DNA of 64,000 nt from Naumovozyma dairenensis CBS 421 (Eukaryota; Ascomycota; Saccharomycetes; Saccharomycetales; Saccharomycetaceae): NCBI RefSeq assembly GCF_000227115.2, contig NC_016482.1, positions 992,001-1,056,000 on the forward strand. The letters run 5' to 3'. The position numbers and the translations under genes were made by a program. The number at the start of each line of letters is the position of its first letter. The stretch's first letter is position 1. The notes under the pieces are model-generated. The model ran no database searches. It was not told the origin of the DNA and saw only the letters and a list, made by a program, of their open reading frames with translations. Positions 1 through 9,770 of the stretch are shown here, piece by piece.

Positions 1-187
1 AACTAGATTGTTTGTCGGTGGAAAATCTTTTTTCCAAACTTTTGTCAGTCCCTTACAGTCCTTTAAGTGTCCGGGATATTAATTTTAAACAAAGTTTATT
101 CTTTTTTTTAGAAAGGGGGATCGATTCTTACACGATGGTCATAGAATAAATGTGATTTCTTTTATCGTTTACTTTCCCTCTACAATT
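1..187 (+). ncRNA. snR44: candidate H/ACA snoRNA in RPS22 intron (snR44-like), 5' end missing
   Basis: In S. cerevisiae the RPS22B intron hosts the H/ACA snoRNA snR44, which guides rRNA pseudouridylation. Here a hairpin can be folded at 110-181. Its lower stem pairs AGA and GGGGGA (110-120, with an AA bulge) with TTTCCC and TCT (173-181). An internal pocket follows, then an upper stem ACGAT (132-136) with ATCGT (164-168). Directly after the lower stem come ACA (182-184) and three further bases, the layout of a 3' H/ACA hairpin. A possible H box is AAACAA near 97-102. The 5' hairpin is not convincingly resolved and may start before the window. The call rests on hand folding and on the known host gene. 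Confidence 0.5.
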
Positions 188-327
188 TTTCATTTTTTTT
201 ATGTTCTTGTTCTTATGTTTGTGTTTGTGCGTATGCTCCCTTTGGTTTATGAAATTTCCAATTACTAACATTTTATTAAATAATAATAAACTTACGGGTT
301 TTATTTGCTAATTTTTTTTCTTTCTAG
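1..327 (+). other. 3' part of RPS22 intron
   Basis: This is the downstream part of an intron interrupting the RPS22 coding sequence. A perfect TACTAAC branch point lies at 263-269 and the 3' splice site is the TAG ending at 327, 58 bases further on. No sequence matching the expected first exon (an N-terminus ending in MQKHG) is present, so the donor site and exon 1 lie before the window. The intron splits a Gly codon after its first base. In S. cerevisiae RPS22B is intron-containing and RPS22A is not, so this copy resembles RPS22B. Confidence 0.85.
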
Positions 328-587
328 GTTACATTGGTGAATTTGAATATATTGATGATCATAGATCAGGTAAGATAGTGATTCAATTAAACGGTAGATT
401 AAATAAATGTGGTGTCATTTCACCAAGATTTAACGTCAAGATTAATGATATTGAAAAATGGACAGCTAATTTATTACCAGCTAGACAATTTGGTTTCGTT
501 ATCTTGACTACATCTGCTGGTATCATGGATCATGAAGAAGCTAGAAGAAAGCATGTCTCTGGTAAGATCTTAGGTTTCGTCTATTAA
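328..587 (+). CDS. RPS22: ribosomal protein uS8 (Rps22), last exon
   Basis: This is the last exon of small-subunit protein uS8 (Rps22), partial at the 5' side because exon 1 lies outside the window. It encodes [15 protein letters not shown] followed by a C-terminus nearly identical to yeast Rps22, ending in SGKILGFVY. Reading must start at the splice site at 328, in the frame where the first two bases complete a Gly codon; any start codon inside this stretch is not the real start. uS8 is a core 40S protein that binds helices of the central domain of 18S rRNA. The identity is very secure; whether the copy is RPS22B rather than RPS22A is inferred from the intron. Confidence 0.95.
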
Positions 588-1053
588 TCAAAATTTCTTC
601 TTATTCGTTAATAAATAATATTACGTAACTAAAGGTTCTGTCTATCTAAAATTTTTCTTTTTTTTGTAGTAATATATACTATTCCTATACTAAAATTAAG
701 CACTAGAGAATATTATGGATATCTTTTATAGTGAAAGTAACTTGACACAGCCACTGAAAGTATACTCGCGTTTGTTATGAATGACCTTTTCATAAATTTT
801 GGATCGTCAGTACTGTCAGACGAGTAAGGAAGCTCACTCGGTCACTTATTCATTCAATCATATATATTACTAAACTATTATATTTGATTTTCTTCGTATT
901 GTAATATCATGAATACTACTTGCAGTGAGATCATCAGTGGAAAAATATTGCTTGTTTTTTATGTTCAAGAAAATTTAAAAGTATGTAAGAATATATGATT
1001 ATTTGGAATAGTCATGGAAATGAATATATGAGAAAGGAAGATGGTCTTGGTAG
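588..1053. other. convergent intergenic region RPS22 / YGR067C-like
   Basis: This stretch lies between two genes that point toward each other. It holds T-rich 3' UTR sequence (for example around 653-667) and nothing I can recognise as a gene. A plus-strand open frame at 995-1243 is mostly the shadow of the minus-strand gene that follows. Confidence 0.6.
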
Positions 1054-4000
1054 TCAAATACCATTATTGATAGTATCATTGTTACTATTATCAATTGTTG
1101 GGTTGTCCATGGTTGCACTGCCATTTGTAGTAACGATACCATCGCGAGATGAGCTATTTGCTGAATATGGAGTTGGGTTCTTCTTAGGAGACATGTCTAA
1201 AGATGAATATCTTCTTGGATTTAGAATGAACGGCAAACGTTGATTAGAGTAATAATTATTAGTTATTCTTATTGGCGATGTGTTGCAATTCGCGTAAGTA
1301 TAGTTTGATTGTTGTATTGACGGAAGTTGTTGAAAATTTAATCTTTTATTATCATTTTGTTGGTTTACTTCAGTATCAATATCATAAGAATTGTTATCAT
1401 TAATAATTTCGGCAATTGAACATTTTCTTTTTCCGTTTGTTGTTGCTGTTGCTGTTGCTGTCGCTGTCGGTTCAATAGTAGTGGATATTGAAGGAATTTT
1501 ATTTAACGGCTTATGTTGATCTGCGGTTATAGTAGTTATTTTATTTTTATGTTCGTTTAATGGAATATTATTACTTGAAGGACGACTAGTAGTAGTACGA
1601 GCATTGTTAATGGAGATGATGGTATTAGGGACAAAATTTGGATTATCAGTACTGGCATTATTGAATGATATTTGTTGTGAATGAATTCTAGTGTGTGGCC
1701 TAGTAGTATGTTTCAATTTCAAATCTAAAGCATGTAAAGTTCTTGAACTCATTTCCATTAATTTACTTTTTGTTAAATCATCTAGATAAGGAGATATCAA
1801 TAACTTTTTTTTAATAATTTCTTCAATGAAATATGTGGAAATAAATTTTAAAAGATAATGATAACCCTTAAATTCCATTGAATTAAGATCAAATAATATG
1901 ATTGATAAATCCTTTTCAAATAATACGTCAATATTAATTCTTTTATTTGGATTTTTAATGTAATGATTAATGAAAAATGAAATACATTGAAATTCATGAT
2001 CTTCAGATTCCTTATTATCTTTGTTATTATTTTTTGTATGATTCATAATGATAGAATACCAAACGAAGAATAACATTTGAATTATTGGATTTTTCAAATA
2101 TCCTAAAGTATGATTTGATGCATTTGGGAATGGTACAATTAAATCACAAGAACAAATTTTCAATTGGAATATTATTATATCCACGATTAATCTTATAAAT
2201 TTTTCATTAATGATCAATTCATTATCTTCCAATTGTTGTTCATTCGTAGCTGTTGATGTGGTGGTTATGGTAAGTAAATTTATTAGAATAGGGATGACAC
2301 AAATTCCTAAATTATTTAAAATCAAAGAACTATCAGTTGGGTGAATTATGTTTAAAAAATCATCGATATACCAAGATTGATTAAGACGAGGATATTGTAT
2401 TGATGGTTTTTTCATAGTTGGTGTTGATAACAATGTATGATTTTGCAAGGATACATTATTCTTTGTTTTTATTTTTGCAATTGAACTACTAGGATCTTCT
2501 AAAACACCATTTCTTGATATAAGTACTGGTGATCTTAATATTCTTAAAAAATCCAACCAAGTTACTTCCCATAATAACCAATGTTCATTTGATAAAATGG
2601 GGATTAAATATTCTGATAATAATGGTATGAATTTATCTGGACAATTTGGTAACAAAATATTATATTTCCAGTTTTTCAAATTTTGTATTGTTGAAAACAC
2701 ATGTGGATCATGATTTTTTGATGGCTGATTGTGATGAATATTATTAGTACGTAAAATTGAATTTGCAAACATTGAAACTTTTTTGTTTGCATTGATTAAA
2801 CTATTATGATATTCTCTTAAAGATTGGAAATTTCCATTATAAGTATTTGGTAAAGAAGTCATTAATATTGATTCACAATATAAAGAATTTGCTAAACTGT
2901 TTAATATGAATTTCCCATTAAATTCAATATATGAGGTAGATTTATTAGTTATTAATAATTCAATTAATTTTATATCTTCATTATTTTCTTTATAGTTATT
3001 ACCAGTGGTGTCATTTTTATCAATTAAAGTTTGGTTAGTGAACCATTTATAAATTTTTAATGATGTGTCATTGAATGAATTGGTTATTTTGATTAAAGAA
3101 ACCCATAGATTAAAGATATTCCAAAAAGTTTCTTCACCAGTATCATTATTATCACAAAGATAACGAAGCAGGTTATCATTTGTTGACGCATTGTTATCAA
3201 TAATAATGTTTAATATATTTTGAAAATGTAGATCTAAAAAGTTTATTATGTTGTCCAAAGAATAAATCTTACTTGATGATTTAGACGTAGGAGAAAGGGA
3301 AGAATAAGAACATAATAAGATATGAGATAATATTGAATAAGTAATTATTATAATTTCAATATTTTCATTTGAATTTGGAACCAATTCTTTAGCTTCATTT
3401 AAACTTAATAGCCATAATTTTTCTGAATCATTTCTTGATTTTTCCAAAGGAGATGATTCTAATTTACCTAAAGATAATAATGATAATAATAAAGAGGGTG
3501 AATTTATTTCCATAACATCTTTTTTGATGTTTTTTAATAATAATGATTTTGAATGATCAGTGTTTAATAAATGATTTAAACTCAATTGAGTTAAATGATT
3601 TATTTGTTTCAAATCATATGGGAAAACCTCTTTGTTATATTTGGAGATCAAATATAAATATACACTTTCATCAATTTCGTGTTTTATTTTTATATCTTGA
3701 TGATCCTTTTCTTTCCCAATTTGATTACCATTTGGATATTTCTTATTGTGATATATCAGGGAAATACTTGGTATTAAAGAGGAGGAAGAAGAGGAGAAGG
3801 GAGGTACAGACTGATGATCATGTTTCTGTTGTTGGAGGGAAGACAAAGAAGAAGAAGTAGGAGAAGGAGAACGTACAAGAATGTTATGTATGTCCTTTTG
3901 TTTATTTTTCCTCTTTTTGTTCTTCCTCCTTTTGGTATTATTATTATTATTATTATTATTATTTATTTCGGAGTTTGTTTTTATTTTCAAATTTTTGTCA

Positions 4001-4563
4001 GAAATATGTTTAATATTTGAATTTGAATTTTTATCTGAATGATCAATTTTAATTAAAGATCTAATAATTGTTTCAATGGAAGTTTGAGAGAATTCAGAAG
4101 GATCTTCATTTTTAAGATTATCTTTCTGAAGCAAATTGATTTGGTCTTTATGAACAGTTTTAAGATGTCTGATTGTTAGGTCACTTCTGACAAAACTATG
4201 ATCACACAGTAAACATTTATAGGGTTTAAACCCTGTATGAGATCTTTCATGTCTAATCTTATGTTCTGATCTTGAGAATGCCTTTGCACAAAAGGAACAA
4301 ATAAATCTTTTGGAGAATATTCCAGTTTTTGGTGGAGATATGTTTTTATTACTTGATGAGCAATTTGGTGAAGAATCTAGAGGTTGTGGGGGATGGTTAT
4401 CACTACCAATTGAGGTCCCCGAATAAGAAGCTAAAGATGTTGAGGAGACTGAAGAAGAAGAAGAAGGCATAGGCATAGGCATAGGTATATGTTCCGTAAG
4501 AGATGTGGACTTGGAATTGGGTAAATCATTGGTCTTGTTATCATGATCACCATCGACAGCCAT
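1054..4563 (-). CDS. YGR067C: C2H2 zinc-finger transcription factor, YGR067C/Adr1-like
   Basis: This is a 1169-residue protein with two adjacent C2H2 zinc fingers near its N-terminus (Cys89, Cys92, His105, His109 and Cys117, Cys120, His133, His138), separated by a TGFKPY linker. The fingers carry SRSEHKIRH and VRSDLTIRH segments typical of the Adr1-type DNA-contact helices. The rest is Asn/Ser-rich and basic, with a low-complexity N-terminus (PMPMPM, Ser runs) and poly-Asn near residue 200. The middle and C-terminal part resembles the long regulatory region of Adr1/Rsf2-type factors. In S. cerevisiae YGR067C, an Adr1-like zinc-finger gene of unknown function, sits beside ART5; the next gene here is ART5-like, which supports that orthology. 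The target genes are unknown. Rsf2 or Tda9 relatives are the alternatives. Confidence 0.7.
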   Translation of the reverse strand: MAVDGDHDNKTNDLPNSKSTSLTEHIPMPMPMPSSSSSVSSTSLASYSGTSIGSDNHPPQPLDSSPNCSSSNKNISPPKTGIFSKRFICSFCAKAFSRSEHKIRHERSHTGFKPYKCLLCDHSFVRSDLTIRHLKTVHKDQINLLQKDNLKNEDPSEFSQTSIETIIRSLIKIDHSDKNSNSNIKHISDKNLKIKTNSEINNNNNNNNNTKRRKNKKRKNKQKDIHNILVRSPSPTSSSLSSLQQQKHDHQSVPPFSSSSSSLIPSISLIYHNKKYPNGNQIGKEKDHQDIKIKHEIDESVYLYLISKYNKEVFPYDLKQINHLTQLSLNHLLNTDHSKSLLLKNIKKDVMEINSPSLLLSLLSLGKLESSPLEKSRNDSEKLWLLSLNEAKELVPNSNENIEIIIITYSILSHILLCSYSSLSPTSKSSSKIYSLDNIINFLDLHFQNILNIIIDNNASTNDNLLRYLCDNNDTGEETFWNIFNLWVSLIKITNSFNDTSLKIYKWFTNQTLIDKNDTTGNNYKENNEDIKLIELLITNKSTSYIEFNGKFILNSLANSLYCESILMTSLPNTYNGNFQSLREYHNSLINANKKVSMFANSILRTNNIHHNQPSKNHDPHVFSTIQNLKNWKYNILLPNCPDKFIPLLSEYLIPILSNEHWLLWEVTWLDFLRILRSPVLISRNGVLEDPSSSIAKIKTKNNVSLQNHTLLSTPTMKKPSIQYPRLNQSWYIDDFLNIIHPTDSSLILNNLGICVIPILINLLTITTTSTATNEQQLEDNELIINEKFIRLIVDIIIFQLKICSCDLIVPFPNASNHTLGYLKNPIIQMLFFVWYSIIMNHTKNNNKDNKESEDHEFQCISFFINHYIKNPNKRINIDVLFEKDLSIILFDLNSMEFKGYHYLLKFISTYFIEEIIKKKLLISPYLDDLTKSKLMEMSSRTLHALDLKLKHTTRPHTRIHSQQISFNNASTDNPNFVPNTIISINNARTTTSRPSSNNIPLNEHKNKITTITADQHKPLNKIPSISTTIEPTATATATATTNGKRKCSIAEIINDNNSYDIDTEVNQQNDNKRLNFQQLPSIQQSNYTYANCNTSPIRITNNYYSNQRLPFILNPRRYSSLDMSPKKNPTPYSANSSSRDGIVTTNGSATMDNPTIDNSNNDTINNGI

Positions 4564-5258
4564 TGTCTATGAATATTTGTTGTTCTTCTTATTACTGTAT
4601 ACAGGGCTGTGTTAAGGAAGGAATCAACAATTTAAGACCGGTCTGTATATATTTGTATGATATGGCAGAATATACTGGAAGGGGCGTATATATATATAAG
4701 ATAAGACAAGATAGGGACTAACTATACCAATAAACAATAACCATATAGTTCCGAGGTGTCTCGCCCCCACTCATCACACACACACCTATATATATATATA
4801 TGTATAGAGTATATAATATTATATCCTTCAATATATTATCGGAGACTCCGTTAGCCCCACCTCTGACCTCTCACATATTGTTGGGACACCACAACCCCAT
4901 ATACACATACACATACACATACACACTGCGGGGCAAATCCCAAAGGCAAAGTGGAACGCAAAGTGGAACGCAAAGTGGGAACCCCAACCCCAAGCATGAC
5001 AGAATGGGGACAGGGACAGGGACAGGGACAGAGCCCGAGACAGGGGTCCCCACCACCTCATCATTGTATATGTATACTATAAACTATACCGATATTGTGA
5101 CCGTGATACCCACGACCACGACCACGCCGACGCATGCGCAAGCGCAGATGACGATGATCCGATGCCCGGCATGCGGGGAACAACAACAGCCCCCGTAACC
5201 CCGGTGGTCCGGTCCCCTAATTTCTTATCCTTACTTACTTGTATGTATTCTCCGATAT

Positions 5259-5300
<42 letters not shown>

Positions 5301-5391
5301 GGCAGACTGCGGATTATATTGTATCATATTACACTATATATATGTAAACCCTGATATCCCTTGTAGATACACTTGTACGCCGGACGGTGTG
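4564..5391. other. upstream region of the zinc-finger gene, rich in short tandem repeats
   Basis: This 828-base region is the promoter side of the zinc-finger gene and the 3' flank of the arrestin gene. It contains TA runs (around 4789-4801 and 5260-5292), an ACATAC repeat (about 4900-4925), a 12-mer CAAAGTGGAACG repeated about 2.7 times (4947-4979), and four copies of GGGACA (5007-5030). The local GC content is above that of its surroundings. All frames are partly open here, but I see no codon pattern or homology that supports a gene. Confidence 0.6.
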
Positions 5392-7344
5392 TTAACTCTC
5401 GTATTCCGGTAACTCATATTCTTGGTAACTTGGCGCATTATCATAGGTCGATGATAGACTACTGCAAGTAGTAGGAGCAGACGTAGTGTCCGTCAGCACC
5501 CTGGTGGTATCTCTCTGCATTATATTCTCTTGAATACTATCATCATAATGTGCGTTTATAGGCACATCATGTTGTAATAACCGATCTTGTCCATGATCTT
5601 GATAATTAGGCGGAGGTAACTCCGGTTCATAGCTAAATTGGTTTACAATCGTATTCCCATTAGCATTATTCACTATATTATCATGCGAGAAAATTGGCAC
5701 AAATTCGTTAGGTCGGAAATGTATTTTACCATTTTGTTGATCAAATAAGACTAATCGACCTTCCAAATAAACCTGTGGTGAAATATATAATAAAACAGGC
5801 AAATTAGCTTTGATTTCTAAACTTTTAAATCCATTATTCCCATTCATCCCATCATCATCGTCTGATCGCCTTTTCAAATGTATCCTTATAATTAACTTAT
5901 GTAAAACTCTTATTAAATCATCATTTAAATCACAATCTTGTGTCAATTTCTTCAAATTATTGGGTATCTTAACATTACTCGAAAGTTCAAATTTATCAAC
6001 TAACATATTAGTTTCATTCTCCACTAGATTACCAAACTTAGTCATAGATTGTTTGAAAATTGTAACTTCATCATCATATACTTCATTATTAGAATCCTTC
6101 ATACTGTAATATTGATTCAAATTAACACTAATCTTATTTAAAATGTACCCCTTTTGGAATGGGAATATCTTAATATTAATTGGTGTCATACTACCTATGG
6201 GAATAGCACGACTAGGTATACTGATTTCATATTGTAATTTATTCTTCCATGAATTACCAACACAAATTTCTTCTTGCATCGCTAAATTATCCATAGATAA
6301 TGTACGTAATATTCTCAAATATTTATATTTCCAAAACATTCGATTCCCCATATTCGCTGTTATAATATCATATGCCCGTTGTTGTTTAGTTCGATTCATC
6401 GTAGTACCATTCATACTTGTACTTGTACTTGTGCTATTACTACTACTATTACTATTACTACTACTACTACTAGTCCCATTGTCTTTCATTAAATTTGATA
6501 TACTGGATTTTTTCCTTCTATCAATATGTCCTTCAAAATTATACAATACACTACCACTTTGTAACCCTTCAATGGTCTCAGGTAATTCATTAGGTAACAT
6601 AATATTAAATGGTAATTCATAATACCCTTTCCTTAAATGGAAATATGTCGAAACATTATTGTTATCTTCCTTCGTTATGGTTCTATTAAATGGCGTTCCA
6701 ATATATCGTCTTTCACCACCCCCTTCATTATCTTCAGAAGTATTTACATATGGAATTTCTAAGATTTGACTCGAATAGGGCTTCCTCCTCATAAATCTAC
6801 TCATCATAACTGGAGATGATATTGTTCTCTTAACATTCGTACTATCATCTTCACTCACATTCACATTCATACCCATACCCACGTTCACATTATCTTGTGC
6901 ATGACTATATGTAAAATATTCATTACCAATAATCATACGACCCTTTGAATTTAATAAAAGATTATCCCATTGACATTCCAAAATCTTCTTCTTTTCCTTA
7001 ACAATACTAGTCAACCCATTATTATTAGTTTGTAAAAAATCTAACTTAAAATTACCAAAAAGTTTTAATCCAATCTTCTTGACTATAATATCTTCATTTA
7101 ATCTTATTATTAATTTACCATTCAATGAAATTGGTTGAGATTCCAAAGGTGATCCTTGAATTAATATTAAATCCTCGTATGGTGATTCCACTTTAATATC
7201 AAAATAGGAAACTTTTGGTATCTCCTTCTTACCACTATGTCCAGTATAATCATGATGATGACGGATCTTAGATGGAGATGATGAGGATGATGATGATGAT
7301 GAGCCGTTTGATGTTGATGCACTTAAATATGTCCTCGAAAACAT
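5392..7344 (-). CDS. ART5: arrestin-related trafficking adaptor, ART5-like
   Basis: This 650-residue protein belongs to the yeast alpha-arrestin (ART) family, adaptors that recruit the ubiquitin ligase Rsp5 to plasma-membrane transporters and so trigger endocytosis. An N-arrestin fold starts near residue 45 (SPYEDLILIQGSPLES) and the C-arrestin half covers about 320-540, including YLRILRTLSMDNLAMQ and an ISPQVYLEGRLVLF strand. The tail carries a PPNY motif (residues 578-581), the standard Rsp5 WW-domain ligand, and weaker APSY and LPEY motifs near the end. The length is close to S. cerevisiae Art5 (586 residues). Neighbouring YGR067C-like and RPS22 genes also fit the ancestral location of ART5. 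Art5 is known for inositol-transporter turnover. Rod1 or Rog3 is possible on sequence alone. Confidence 0.7.
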   Translation of the reverse strand: MFSRTYLSASTSNGSSSSSSSSSPSKIRHHHDYTGHSGKKEIPKVSYFDIKVESPYEDLILIQGSPLESQPISLNGKLIIRLNEDIIVKKIGLKLFGNFKLDFLQTNNNGLTSIVKEKKKILECQWDNLLLNSKGRMIIGNEYFTYSHAQDNVNVGMGMNVNVSEDDSTNVKRTISSPVMMSRFMRRKPYSSQILEIPYVNTSEDNEGGGERRYIGTPFNRTITKEDNNNVSTYFHLRKGYYELPFNIMLPNELPETIEGLQSGSVLYNFEGHIDRRKKSSISNLMKDNGTSSSSSNSNSSSNSTSTSTSMNGTTMNRTKQQRAYDIITANMGNRMFWKYKYLRILRTLSMDNLAMQEEICVGNSWKNKLQYEISIPSRAIPIGSMTPINIKIFPFQKGYILNKISVNLNQYYSMKDSNNEVYDDEVTIFKQSMTKFGNLVENETNMLVDKFELSSNVKIPNNLKKLTQDCDLNDDLIRVLHKLIIRIHLKRRSDDDDGMNGNNGFKSLEIKANLPVLLYISPQVYLEGRLVLFDQQNGKIHFRPNEFVPIFSHDNIVNNANGNTIVNQFSYEPELPPPNYQDHGQDRLLQHDVPINAHYDDSIQENIMQRDTTRVLTDTTSAPTTCSSLSSTYDNAPSYQEYELPEYES

Positions 7345-8174
7345 TCAATATAGTATTACTAATACGTACGAGTATCCAGTTTTTTTTGTCTTGCTTTTCC
7401 AATTGTTATGCTATACTTACATATAAGTATATACAATAATGGTGTTTCTATGTATATACAGAACTACTACATGTGTACGTACGTATGCAACTGAGCTGAT
7501 CTTAAAACTGAAAAATATTGAAATTCTCAACATATATACGTACGTATAGAAGACTTTCCTGTTTTCCTCGAAGATTTGACGATAAGAGAAAGTTAAAATA
7601 GGAACGGGCCTCATTAAAACGTACGTACGAAAGTAGAAGGCGGTACCTTTGCATTACCCGGAAATTAAACTAAAGCCCTGTTTGTTTTTGAACAAATATG
7701 TAAAATGCCCTAGTTAACTATAAGCCCTATTGTTTAGGGCTTACACATCCGGGTAATACATATTCGGTTTTTTTTTTAACAAAAAAAAAAAACTTTTTGA
7801 AAATTTTCTCGATGAGTTTTTACGTGAATTTTTCACCTTTAACTTATGCTCTTTATGCTTAACGCTTTAATGCTAAGGTTTAGACCTTTTTGACTTGCAG
7901 TTTGATGATGGACGGGATCATCCTTTTTTCCGTTAACAGGATTTTAGCAAATTGCAATCTATACGTAATTTTTAATCAATACTTCTTTAATTAAAAGTAT
8001 ATATGCAATCTGTATTATGTATACTCTTACGTATCGTATAATTCATTTTCTTTCTTTGCTTTCCTTTCAATCTTAATTGAACTGAAACGTCTCCATTCCA
8101 GTCTCCTATATTAGGTGCTCTAACAAACAGCAGCAACACACACACAACTCGTCCTCTTATCTCATCTCAAAGCA
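7345..8174. promoter_or_regulatory. divergent promoter ART5-like / PRS1 with paired Reb1 sites
   Basis: Two Reb1-type sites face each other: TTACCCGG at 7654-7661 and its reverse complement CCGGGTAA at 7749-7756. Between them lie GCCCTAG (7707-7713) and a perfect inverted repeat, TAAGCCCTA / TAGGGCTTA, at 7721-7743. These resemble Tbf1-type CCCTA elements. On the ART5 side there are three ACGTACGT-type tracts (7475-7485, 7535-7548, 7619-7630). Reb1 is a nucleosome-excluding general regulatory factor, so this block probably sets the nucleosome-free region for PRS1. Factor assignment is by motif only. Confidence 0.55.
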
Positions 8175-9479
8175 ATGCGTAAATGCAAAATCTTCGTCGG
8201 TAACTCCCATCCTGAATTAGGTAAACTAGTCTGTGAAAGACTAGGTATTGAACCAGCACCATGTACCTTAAAGAAATTCGCCAACGGTGAAACTTCAGTC
8301 CAAATAGGTGTATCAGTAAGAGACGAAGATGTCTATGTCATTCAATCTGGCTCACCCACCATCAATGATCACATCATGGAATTATTAATCCTTGTCTCTG
8401 CTTGTAGAGGTGGATCCGCTAGGAAAATTACAGCTGTCATACCACAATTCCCTTACTCAAAACAATGTAAGATGAAAAAACATAGAGGTGCCATCACTGC
8501 GAGAATGTTGGCTAATTTATTAGTCATGGCGGGGGCTGACCATGTAGTTTCCATGGATTTACATGCTTCTCAAATGCAAGGATTCTTCACTAAACCAGTG
8601 GATAATCTTTATGGTGGTCCAAGTTTGGCAAAATGGATTAGAGAAAATGTGGAAGATTATGAAGATGCAGTGGTTGTTTCAAAAAATCCAGGTGGGACTA
8701 AAAGAGTTACTGCATTGGCTGATGCTTTGAAGATTAATTTCGCTATGATTCATACTGATCGTCGTCGTGCTAAGGATATTTATTCTCAAAATAGAGATTT
8801 ACAACAATTGAGATTAAGGAAACAATCTATGTTGAGGAAAAATAAACCAATTATAAGACAAGGAGACGATCCTAATGAAGAGGAAAATATCATTTTGACT
8901 AATGGAATTCAAACTGCAAGAATCCGTAATGGTCATGTCATTGGTGATGATGAGGAAGATGAAACTGAGAATAATAAGAATGATGACAATGATACAGCTT
9001 TGGAATCTGATAGTGATGACGCTCCCTCTATTGTCGCTAGTGATTCTTATGCGTTAGGTGGTACTTATGATGCCGTTGATTCTGAAGATGAAAAGGAAAT
9101 TGAAGAATTACAAAAAGAACAATTGATTACTTTGGTAGGTAACGTTCGTGATCGTTCTGCCATTATTTTAGATGATATGGTAGATAGTCCTCGTTCATTC
9201 ATTAGTGCCGCTGAACATATGGCTCAAAATTGTGGTGCTAAGAAAGTTTATGTCGTAGCTACGCATGGTATATTTACAGGTGATTGTTTACAAGAATTAG
9301 AAAAATGTGAATATATTCATAAAATTATCGTCACTAATACGTATCCAATCCCTCAAGAAAGTTTGAATTCTAAAAAATTGGTCGTCATTGATGTATCTCC
9401 AATTTTTGCTGAATGTATTCGTCGTGATCATTACGGTGAAAGTATTTCTGTCTTATTCGATTCATTAGCAACCATTTAA
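8175..9479 (+). CDS. PRS1: ribose-phosphate pyrophosphokinase subunit Prs1
   Basis: This 434-residue protein is phosphoribosyl pyrophosphate synthetase subunit 1, which with Prs3 and other subunits makes PRPP from ribose 5-phosphate and ATP for nucleotide, histidine and tryptophan synthesis. The N-terminal half holds FVGNSHPELG and SMDLHASQMQGFF; the PRPP-binding loop is IILDDMVDSPRSF near residue 335, which departs from the canonical acidic DD...T motif, as in Prs1 of other yeasts. Between about 205 and 315 an acidic, poorly conserved insertion (rich in D, E and N) interrupts the fold. S. cerevisiae Prs1 (427 residues) has such an insertion, called NHR1-1 and linked to the cell-integrity kinase Slt2. 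The start is the first ATG of the frame, after an AC-rich leader. Confidence 0.95.
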   Translation: MRKCKIFVGNSHPELGKLVCERLGIEPAPCTLKKFANGETSVQIGVSVRDEDVYVIQSGSPTINDHIMELLILVSACRGGSARKITAVIPQFPYSKQCKMKKHRGAITARMLANLLVMAGADHVVSMDLHASQMQGFFTKPVDNLYGGPSLAKWIRENVEDYEDAVVVSKNPGGTKRVTALADALKINFAMIHTDRRRAKDIYSQNRDLQQLRLRKQSMLRKNKPIIRQGDDPNEEENIILTNGIQTARIRNGHVIGDDEEDETENNKNDDNDTALESDSDDAPSIVASDSYALGGTYDAVDSEDEKEIEELQKEQLITLVGNVRDRSAIILDDMVDSPRSFISAAEHMAQNCGAKKVYVVATHGIFTGDCLQELEKCEYIHKIIVTNTYPIPQESLNSKKLVVIDVSPIFAECIRRDHYGESISVLFDSLATI

Positions 9480-9770
9480 GAAAATATGCAAGCCACAACA
9501 AGACGAAGATCTTTTGTTCGTCATCCTTAGTCATCATTCAAAGTTATTATTATTATTTTTTGTATAATAAGAAAAATCGATCTATTTTATTTCTAGTCCA
9601 GAGCTTAACATATATATATTTTCATTTTTCCAGCGTGTTTGGAAGGCTATTATCTACATTCAACATGAGAGATATCAATAAAAAAATGTCTATTATTACT
9701 CTATAAAGCGTTTATGGATAATATATAACTAACCCCCTTATTGGTTAATGTAGAGTAGATTTCTCATAAG

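Noticed and set aside
4800..5198. Open frame of 132 codons in the repeat cluster
   Set aside because: It is open because repeats lack stops; all three frames and both strands are open over parts of it, and the product is only repeat peptides.
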